From Caenorhabditis remanei (lineage: Eukaryota > Nematoda > Chromadorea > Rhabditida > Rhabditidae), in contig NC_071332.1 in NCBI RefSeq assembly GCF_010183535.1, positions 21,824,001-21,888,000 of the forward strand: DNA of 64,000 nt, written 5' to 3'. Below the pieces are notes generated by a model. The model worked only from the letters and a program-made list of their open reading frames with translations. It was not told the origin of the DNA and made no database searches. Below, one piece after another: positions 55,511 to 64,000 of the stretch. Made by a program: the position numbers and the translations under genes. How positions within the stretch are numbered: the stretch's first letter is position 1; each line of letters begins with the position of its first letter.

Positions 55511-56149
55511 ACACAGAGCGAGTTGTCGCTTATGTTTTTCGAAAAATATATCTAGAAAGCTTAGAAGAAACAAAGAGTGCTACTAAAATTGAGAGCAAAA
55601 AAATTAGGAGCAATTAAGAGCGAAATTGTTAGAAATTGTCAAATTCAACTTGGTAACGGACTCTCAAACTTGGAAACAAAACAATTATTTTTTCAAATAA
55701 AAAAAAATTCATTGAAATAGCTGATCGTTAAATCATTTTTCCCAACTATTCAACAAAAAAACATATTTTCCCAAACGAAATAAAGGATCATAGGACCAAA
55801 AAAGCATACACATATGTATGTAGACACAGACAACCAAAAAAACGTCAATTCTTCCAACAACAAAAAAGCAACAATTGTTTGGTTTCGTTTTTCAATTCGC
55901 AATTGATAAGAAAAAAGAGGGATGGGTGTCAATGAGCCCCTCCATTTATCAGTTGAACCTCCTAGACACGATGAGAATTAGAGAAAAAACGTTGGGAAAA
56001 GGGAGGAAAAGGAATCAAGTTTTGAAATTTGGAACTGGAACATCGTAAAGGTTAGAAAAAAAAACACAAAAAGTCGTAAATTAAGGGGAAAATGTTTGGA
56101 AAAAAAACAACTGGAGGGGGAAGCAGAGGCTAAAGAATGTTGTGAATTC

Positions 56150-56660
56150 ACTAGGATGTAGATTTACGGGAAACAAAGGTGGATTTACGAGGAAAGTGAT
56201 GTAGGTTTACGAAAAGATCGGTGTAGGTTTACGAAATCATGGTGTGGTTTTACGGTAGTTAGGGGCATATTTACGAGAATAGCGATGTAGGTTTACGGTA
56301 GGTATTTCTGGGTTAAAGTAAAATTTGTGCCGATTTACGGAAGTTGGGTGTAGATTACGGTTTTTGCGAAATCTTATTCAATGAAATGCTTTTGCAAATT
56401 TTTTAAAAATGATGTTCAAATTAAGTGGGCGGAGCTTCATCATATCTTCATTTCCGGTGATATAAAAAACCCTTGCAAAAAGATAGAGATATGGTGAAGA
56501 CGTTAGTTATGAAAGAGGTGTGGTGTGGATTTACAAGTATTGAATGTAGATTTACAAAGATAGATTTAAAAAGAAAGGTTAAACTTAACTTTACTGAAGG
56601 TTAATTCTCAGAAGTCTGGTGTAGATTTACGGAAATGTGAATTTACTGAAGCAAACGTTT
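56150..56660. repeat. Degenerate TTTACGG minisatellite
   Basis: More than ten loosely spaced gatgtagatttacgg / ggtgtaggtttacga units lie in one orientation. They have not diverged evenly, and some units end ttacaaa in place of ttacgg. Confidence 0.7.
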
Positions 56661-57764
56661 ATAATTATTAGGCGTTACTATAGTAAAGGATTGTCTTACG
56701 AACTAATTTAAAAATTCTAATCAAGAATATAACAGTACTCAAATCACCACCCCATAACAATCCTTCCTCTTCGAAACGTATAAAACTTTCATAAAATCAT
56801 AAAACCGATTCGAATAGGCGCGTCGTCATGTCAATTATGATGAACGTTTTCCCCAATGATCTATCTCTTCATCTTATTATTATTATTCTCTCTTTTCTCT
56901 AAGTCTCTCTACATCTCACACTCTTTCTCATCTTGATCCGACTGAGACAACTGTTTCCTCTCCAAGTAGAAGAAGAAGAGGAACAGTGGAATAATATTCG
57001 TCTCCAATCTCTGTTTCGCAATCTATTGAAATATGAGAGCGGAGAGAGGAGGCAGATACTTGGAATGTTGAAAATCTCGGAGTGTCTGGGGTGCCATTGA
57101 CGCGTTCTGGATGGATAGCAATCCAGAGGTCCCAATGGGGGGTGGTAAAACAGGCTGCCGAGTATTCAAATCATCAATAAAAGTTCAGAGATAGCTGGGG
57201 TGCCAGAGACGCGTTTTGAGTCAGAAAAAGATCTCAAAATAATAATTTTAAGCCGTTTCGACTCTTCCGTCACGATATCTGGATATCCGAATTTCCAAGT
57301 GTCTATTTTAAAACAGAGAGACTGGGATGCCTTAGGCGCATTTTTTAAGAGAATACTGCACTTGTCTGGGCATAGATTTATCAGAATGCAAAGACATTTG
57401 CAAAATTGTTTATGAAACAATGATGATGATGATGATATCTGCAGAAAAATGAACATAAATTCCCTAAAAGAAAGTGAAAAGTGAGAAAAATGATGATGGC
57501 GGAAGCTAGAGGAGAAGGGATAGGGCAGGTGTTGAGAGAAATGATTTTTTGATGTTTTTTCTTCTTTTTGTGTGTCGACACGAGCCAAACAGCAAGGAGA
57601 ATGAAAACATGACAAGGTGAGAGAGGACATATTGGATTTTTTTTTTGAAAAATGAAAAAATATTTTGAACAAAAATGTAGAGGGCTTACTATTAGACTCT
57701 AAAAATGCACTTGCAAAATAACAACTTTATTTCAGTGCTCTTTTTTTTACACATATCTGAGAAA

Positions 57765-58498
57765 TTACCAGAACCAACTCAAAAACTTATTAACTGCACT
57801 TCTGAAAGGAATAATCTCTGGTGGCGGTGTTCCTGTTGTAGGAGCTGGTAGTTCTGGCGTCGCTGGTGGCGGTGTAACTGTAGTGCGCAATCCTGAAACA
57901 TTTTAGTCACTTTCCAAGTTATGAAAACACCTCAGTGTTTGTCCGCTGCCTCAGCAACAAGTGGGATTCAAGACTCACTGTAATCCAGGCAAACTGCGTA
58001 CAACTCATCATAGGTAACAAGCTCCGCCCCATTATCCACTTGCCATTTTTGAGTATAGGGGTTACAGAGGGCGTCCGCAGAGTAGGCGCCAAACTGAAGA
58101 ATTATTGTTACTCTCCTTTCTCGAAAATTTTATACCAAAATAGCAAATGTCTTAGTCATAACAACAAGACTCAATCCCTCGATGTCACAATAAATTGATA
58201 AAGAACAGTCATCTTGAGTAGAGACGGGAGGGAACAACAAAGAATACAATTGATAATTCTTATACACAGTAACGTTCTCGGTATAAAATGGATTTTCTCC
58301 CGCAAAACTTTCAATGTTTTCCCTGTTCAGTGGAATCCATTGACATTCGCATTTTGCTGAAAGTATAATTAGAAATTTGTATACTTAGATGGCTGTAACT
58401 ATCTGAAAACTTAAAAACTTACGCGGCTCAGTGTATCTAATAACCAAACAAGATTGGGCTAAAACTGGAAGCAGAAGGTATAGGAGGAAGAGAAGCAT
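57765..58498 (-). CDS. Small secreted nematode-family protein, copy 1
   Basis: Exons 58498-58423, 58356-58136, 58093-57979 and 57892-57765 encode 179 residues. An N-terminal signal peptide (MLLFLLYLLLPVLAQSC) is followed by a Cys-containing globular part (KCECQWIPL, DDCSLSIYCD, ADALCNPYTQKWQVDNGAEL, YAVCLDY), a Pro/Thr-rich stretch and a hydrophobic end FLSWFW. The pattern recalls the nematode DUF281-type secreted family, but that assignment is tentative. Probable extracellular protein; target unknown. It is the leftmost of three tandem copies and has an extra threonine/proline insert compared with the others. AATAAA (minus, 57731-57726) follows the stop. Confidence 0.72.
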
Positions 58499-58995
58499 TG
58501 GGAAGAAAAATAGCGGATGAATGATTGAATATATTTTGGTGGCCTTGAATAGATTGAATATTCGTGTCAGAAATTACCATATCGACCAATATATTTTTTT
58601 AGTTGTTTGAGTTTTTGATCAGTTTATCTTAAAATTCCAATGATTAACAAAGATAACACATTTGATTGCTGTCTTGTAACAAATGCCACAGCGATTCCGA
58701 ATATGTAACTCCATAAAATGCTCTGGATATTTAGAAAACCGTGAATAACTTTTCCCGCAAGTTTCAATTGATTAAAGACTCAAAATCAGCGTAATATTTA
58801 TTAAAAGATAGGGTGTGCCCGCTTTGGATTTTTTTGAAATACTGAAACAATTTTTTAAAAAGCTTTTTCGCTTACAGTAGACTTCTTACAATTAGATTTA
58901 AAAAATGCGCGTTCATACTATGAATATATAAATAGATATCACATGCAGAATAACAACTTTATTTCAGTGCTCTTTTTTTACACATATCAGAGAAA

Positions 58996-59691
58996 TTACC
59001 AGAACCAATTCAAAAACTTATTAACTGCACTTCTGAAAGGAATAATCTCTGGTGGCGGTGTTCCCGTTGTACGAGCTGGTAGTTCTGGCGTAGTGCTCAA
59101 TCCTGAAACATTTTAGTCACTTTCCAAGTTATGAAAACACCTCAGTGTTTGACCGCTGCCTCAGCAACAAGCATGGTTCAAGACTCACTGTAATCCATGC
59201 AAACTGCATACAACTCATCATAGGTAACAAGCTCTGCCCCATTATCCACTTGCCACCTTTGAGTATACGGGTTACAGAGGGCGTCCGCAGAGTAGGCGCC
59301 AAACTGAAGAATTATTGTTTCTCTCCTTTTTCGAAAGTTTCATACCAAAATAGCAAATGTCTTAGTCATAACAACAAGACTCAATCCTTCGGTGTCACAA
59401 TAAATTGATAAAGAACAGTCATCTTGAGTAGAGACGGGAGGGAACAACAAAGAATATAAATGATACACAGTAACGTTCTCGGTATAAAATGGATTTTCGC
59501 TCACAAAACTTTGAATGTTCGTTTTGTCCAGTGGAACCCATTGACATTCGCATTTTGCTGGAAGTATATTTAGAAATTTGTATACTTAGATGGCTGTAAC
59601 TATCTGAAAACTTACGCGGCTCAGTGTATCTAATAACCAAGCAGGATTGGATTAAAACTGGAAGTAGAAGGTATAGGAGGAAGGGAAGCAT
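58996..59691 (-). CDS. Small secreted nematode-family protein, copy 2
   Basis: Exons 59691-59616, 59557-59346, 59303-59189 and 59102-58996 encode 169 residues. It has the same exon design as copy 1 and a signal peptide (MLPFLLYLLLPVLIQSC). The conserved Cys framework is KCECQWVPL...DDCSLSIYCD...ADALCNPYTQ...YAVCMDY, and the C-terminal Pro-rich tail is shorter. It is nearly identical to copy 1 over exon 3. AATAAA (minus, 58963-58958) follows the stop. Intact in all visible respects. Confidence 0.72.
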
Positions 59692-60402
59692 TGGGGGACA
59701 AGATAGTGAATGAATGATTGAATAGATTTTGGTGGCCTCTTTTTGTTGAATATTCGTGTCAGAAATTACCATATCGACCAATTTATTATTTAGTTGTTTG
59801 AGTTTTTGATCGATTTATTAGTTAATCTTAAAATTCCAATGATTAACAAAAATAACACATTCGATTGCTGTCTTGTAACAAATTTCCCAGCGATTCCGAA
59901 TCTGAAACTCCAGAAAATGCTCTTGATATTTAGAAAACCGTGAATAACTTTTTCCGCAAGTTTCAATTGATTACAGACTCAAAATCATCCTAAAATTTAT
60001 TAAAAGATAGGGTGTGCCCGCAGTCTGAACATCTATTCAGACAACTCTCGGTGGGTGAAACAGTTCCAGTTGCATCGAGTGACCAACTTTACAAACTGGA
60101 AAATTGTTCTTCAATTAATTATAATTGCTATGTGAGCTCAATAAGCTATACCTGTCAGATGAAGTTCATATGTCAATTGCAAAAGAACCAAACAGCAAGG
60201 GAAATGAAAACATAACATGGGCAAAGATAACACTTTGCATTTGTTTGAAATACTGAAGCAAATTGTTTTGACGAGAACATTTTTGCTTACAGTAGACTTC
60301 TTGCAATTAGATTTCAAAAATGCGCATTCATACTATGAATATATAAATAGATATCAGATGCAGAATAACAATTTTATTTCATTTTTACACATATCAGAGA
60401 AA

Positions 60403-61056
60403 TTACCAAAACCAACTCAAAACCTTATTAACTGCACTTCTGAACGGAATAATCTCTGGTGGCGGTGTTCCGGTTGTTTCGAATGTTGGCGGAGGACCTG
60501 TGGTGTATGTTCCTGAAAAATTTGAGGTGCTCGCTTAGTAACAAGCATGGTTCAAAACTCACTGTAATCCACGCAAACTGCGTACAACTCATCATAGGTA
60601 ACAAGCTCCGCCCCATTATCCACTTGCCACTTTTGAGTATAAGGGTTACAAAGGGCGTCCGCAGAGTAGGCGTCAAACTGAAGAATTATTGTTACTCTCC
60701 TTTCTCGAAAGTTTTATACCAAAATAGCAAATGTCTTGGTCATAACAACAAGACTGTCTCCCTCGGTGACACAATAAATTGATAAAGAACAGTCATCTTG
60801 AGTGGAGACGGGAGGGGACGAACCATCCAACCAATATAAAGAAACATTCTTGGTATAAAATGGATTTTCGCTCACAAAACTTTGAATGTTTGTTTTGTTC
60901 AGTGAAACCCATTGACATTCGCATTTTGCTGGAAGTACATATTTCTATTATTAGATGGCTGTAATTATCTGAAGACTTACGCGGCTCAGTGTATCTAATA
61001 ACCAAGCAGGATTGGATTAAAACTGGAAGTAGAAGGTATAGGAGGAAGGGAAGCAT
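60403..61056 (-). CDS. Small secreted nematode-family protein, copy 3
   Basis: Exons 61056-60981, 60928-60720, 60677-60563 and 60512-60403 encode 169 residues. It shares the signal peptide and Cys framework with copies 1 and 2. The segment after VTVY/VSLY is replaced by LYWLDGSS, and the tail reads TGPPPTFETTGTPPPE. Together with the shared intergenic DNA this shows stepwise tandem duplication (start-to-start distances 1193 and 1365 bp). Confidence 0.72.
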
Positions 61057-61909
61057 TGGGGGACAAGATAGTGAATGAATGATTGAATAGATTTCGGTGG
61101 CTTTGAATAGATTAAATATTCGTGTCAAAAATTACCATATCGATTAATTTATTTTGTAGTTGTTTGTGTTTTTCATCTGTTCAGTGAATTTTCTCATTTG
61201 AACTCTTATGAAGAGGGTATTAGATTTTCAGAAAGCCAGTAGCATCAAAGTGTGCAATCTCTGCTTGAAATTCCACTAATTAACGAAGATATCATATTTG
61301 TTAACTAAGCAATGGTCTGGAAGGAAACTGGTTTTCAGAGTTGAGACAAATGCTATCTTGTAGAAAATTTCACAGTAGTTCCGAATCTGTAGCTCCGGAA
61401 AATGGCAACTTTTCCACAGGCTTCAGTTGCAAAAATTTATTACAGATTCAAAGTACAGGATCTGTCCGCAGTCAGAACCCCCATTCAGATCAGCAAGGAG
61501 AAGCAGTTTCAGTTCCTTCGAGTAACATGGTTTACAAATTGGAAAATTTTTCTTCTATTAATTAATTAATTTTAATTGGTTATCGGTTTTTATCACCCGC
61601 ACGGTACTATTCAAATGTCTTGTGCACCAATGTCTGTTCACCACAACAGCTGCTGGTTAATCTCTCAACAGGTACGCTTCTCTAGAATATGACGGTTGCA
61701 CTCGAATTTCCTCTCCCTAGCTTTGAAGTTTTCACCAAGAGCTGAATTTTAGAATTAGTTAATATATATGCTCTGAATATTTTAGTTGTGGTGGTCTTGA
61801 TCCTAGCTTATAACTGGATTTTAGTCAAAAATTTATATCTGGATTCTCAGGTGTATTTTTATCTGATTCAAATGTTCATTTCAGAAGAATAATATAATAT
61901 AAAATGAAA
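61057..61909. other. Gap with relics of the tandem duplication
   Basis: DNA around 61350-61560 resembles 59870-60120 (gattccgaatctg..ctcc..aaaatg; cagttcagac..tcag; tacaaa.tggaaaat..tct), so it is a diverged copy of the intergenic part of the tandem unit. No gene was recognised. Confidence 0.6.
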
Positions 61910-63256
61910 TCATCCAATGTCATCCTCACTGATTTTATCGATTAAAAAATCCTTCTGAAAAACCTTCTCCACAACATGAAACCATCCGATTTTATCATCT
62001 TTTACAGCCACCACTGCAGCATGTCCGTCCTTTCGAAGCAGCACATGTTGAACATAGTTTACGGTCGCAGCTTCTTTTCTTAAGCTTTTCACGTCGGCGT
62101 TGCTGCTAAAATTGTAATATAAAATGTTAAAAAATAACTTGTTTTAAACTTACTTCTCACCACTAACTATTTCCTCTACATATAAATCGATATTCACATT
62201 TTCAGGGTGCTCAATCATTAGAGTCCGCCACTTTGGTATCCATCCGTCGACCCATTTTTGAATCAAACTTTTCATGGCTAAACTTTCGATTTTTGATTTA
62301 TACAAATCGATGTGCAATGATTCCAGTTGAAGAACATCATCCATCCCAATCCATTGTGAGTTATTGATCTCCAATACTTCCGTATGGTTTCGGAAGTACT
62401 CATTTTTAAATCGGAACTCGGAAGTTGGCTCCAACGCAAGCTTTAATCTAAGTTTGGGATTCTGCCGACAAAGAATATAATCCAACACTTTATCATCTTC
62501 AGCTGTATTGAATCGTTTCCCAACCAAAGTGAGTGTTCTCAGGTTTTGTTGCTTGTAGAAATCAATAAGTCGCTCGTTTTGCTCTCTGTTGAAATCTTGA
62601 AAATGAAGTTCAACATGATCCATAGATATATTGAAGATATCAGAGAGGTATAGAATCCCTGGATTGATAGTGGATGCCAATGGCTCTTCTGAGCAGTACA
62701 TGTTGAGAGATTCGATAGTGACGTTTTCTCTGGAAATTTTGAAAATTTTCCTGAAAAGTTTGAACTTATTTCTAAAACAAAGACTCACTTGGGCAATATC
62801 TCTGTGCTTGAAGTCCAGTCGGTAGCAAACATATTCATTATGTTCGTGGGAGTGACTTCATTTTTCCTTTCTTTTTTCCGGAAGAGAGACAATATTTTGT
62901 GCAAAAAGTTTTTCTTGGGTTTCCTCAATTTAAACTCCTTCGGAATTTTTCTCACATCGAACATCCATTCGATTTTTGGGAAATATTTGAATCTCAGCCA
63001 TACTGTTGTGCTAGTCGAGTATCTCATTATAAACATATCTTTCGCATTTTCACATTGAATCTCACTTCGTATCGATTTGCACAATCGTTTACTGGTTTTA
63101 CTGCACAGTGACACAGCTATTCTGAATTTTTTGAAATAATGCATAAATTGATTGCAAAACTCAAACTTACAACTCGAATGGAGTCATCAATTTCAGAACT
63201 TGATTCAAGACAATAATTGGGAGATATAATAAGGGGAAATTTGGAGAAGTTGACAT
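61910..63256 (-). CDS. F-box protein with FBA_2 (sdz-33 type) domain
   Basis: Exons 63256-63171, 63121-62789, 62750-62154 and 62105-61910 encode 403 residues. The N-terminal F-box reads FPLLYLPIIVLNQVLKLMTP FEL, spanning the first intron, then SLCSKTSKRLCKSI. The remainder has the look of the F-box-associated type 2 domain: ITIESLNMYCS-like, HTEVLEINNSQWIGM, ESLHIDLYKS, LIQKWVDGWIPKWRTLMIEH. The family role is substrate recognition in SCF ubiquitin ligases, and these genes expand fast in nematodes. It differs from the FTH-type F-box gene at the left end of the window. Confidence 0.85.
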
Positions 63257-64000
63257 TTTCTGATGGAGTGAGGTAAGGGGAGATAGGTATTAATAGTGGA
63301 TAGGCAGGCGATGGGGGTCAGGTAACAGTTGCTGGGTGTAATATGAAAAAGATGACAGGTGTGCGCGCACCCGCTCGGAGAAGACAAATAGTATTTATGA
63401 ACCAGTAGACCAGAATCGATCGTTTTGGTTTCCTAACTTGATTCAATATGGTACTTATCGTATGGCTATCACCAGTTTTTACAATTTTTTTCCAAAAATT
63501 TCGATTTTTTGACTATACTTCAAGATTCAATCAAAAGCTGCATCAAGAAATTGAGTTTTTAAAAATGTAAAATCTTTAATATGTACATATCTTTTCTTGA
63601 AGCCAGGCTGAAATTTGACAAGTTTGTATAAGACCCATGATTTATTTACAAATAGGTGCACAACAATGCATGAATAGTCACATACACACAGTTCAAACGG
63701 GGGAAATTCAAGGATACGGTTTTTTAGACACATGTTTTTATAAAATCAGAAGAGTCCAGCTCAAACATCAATTGCACTGTACATTGTGTGAGTATCACTG
63801 TTGATTAATGAAGATTCGATGAGGGTTTCCGATGTGGCGTCACGGCAGAGAAGACTATTCTGAATACACAAAAATAAAAGTAGAGTTTGGAGGCTCACAG
63901 TCGTGTTTGCAAATACGTGAAAAATAGACAAGTCTGAGACCCTATCATGATGTCCACAGCTAACTAGGGAAGGTCATGGAGTCAGTTTGGAGATTTGGGA
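63257..64000. other. Right-edge region, nothing recognised
   Basis: AT-rich sequence upstream of the F-box gene. The short frames on either strand have no splice or family support. Confidence 0.5.

Larger units (their letters stand above)
53717..57764. other. Repeat-rich intergenic region, no gene recognised
   Basis: About 4 kb upstream of elp-1 and downstream of the secreted-protein cluster. It contains GTAGTTGACAACTTTTT inverted repeats, a three-copy foldback tandem array (55060-55510), a TTTACGG minisatellite (56150-56660) and two inverted GCGTCAAAGGCACCCC motifs (57086 and 57196). No open frame has convincing support. Confidence 0.55.

Noticed and set aside
60012..60215. Short frame resembling part of a secreted protein
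   Set aside because: It lies in the intergenic part of a tandem unit, recurs only as a relic at 61460, and has no signal peptide or exon partners.

Overview
The window is a nematode chromosome segment from a Caenorhabditis species that is probably not C. elegans. The evidence is short introns of about 45-60 bp with TTTTCAG acceptors, trans-splice-like acceptors just before start codons, serpentine receptor genes, FTH and FBA_2 F-box genes, and recognisable orthologues of C. elegans dnj-25 (auxilin), pha-4 (FoxA) and elp-1 (EMAP-like). I rebuilt gene models by hand from splice signals and checked that reading phase is kept across every intron. Exon coordinates are in the entries.

Layout. At 1-954 is the 3' part of an F-box/FTH gene (+). 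At 1352-6496 (-) is a 13-exon ankyrin-patatin phospholipase with a 42-bp satellite in one intron. At 6625-7571 (-) is a small Ser/acidic protein gene. At 8722-21107 (-) is the auxilin gene dnj-25, and its largest intron holds five 7TM chemoreceptor genes on the opposite strand (10003-16062). At 22149-23405 (-) are two ubiquitin-like genes spaced like an operon. From 23.4 to 33.8 kb I see no gene, only repeats, before the forkhead locus.

At 33846-40835 (+) is pha-4, followed at 42816-44992 (+) by a tandem second FoxA/PHA-4-like gene. This copy corresponds to the short, internally initiated form and carries duplicated upstream non-coding blocks. At 48807-53716 (-) is elp-1. At 57765-61056 (-) are three tandem copies of a small secreted-protein gene. 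At 61910-63256 (-) is an F-box/FBA_2 gene.

Repeats. A hairpin repeat (10-bp arms TTTAGCGCTG / CAGCGCTAAA, 5-nt loop) fills introns and gaps between about 3 and 26 kb and was not seen to the right of that. The right half carries other families: a GTAGTTGACAACTTTTT inverted-repeat family, a GCGTCAAAGGCACGCC motif around the forkhead pair, and degenerate TTAGGC-rich stretches.

How the genes relate. The forkhead pair is the clearest functional unit. PHA-4/FoxA is the pharynx and foregut selector in C. elegans, and here it has a close second copy whose upstream DNA keeps the order of blocks found in pha-4 intron 2, including matches to the TRTTKRY PHA-4 site. The auxilin/receptor arrangement is a nested-gene case, with about 6.7 kb of intron serving as a receptor cluster. 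The expansions of receptor, F-box and small secreted-protein genes are typical of fast-evolving nematode chromosome arms.
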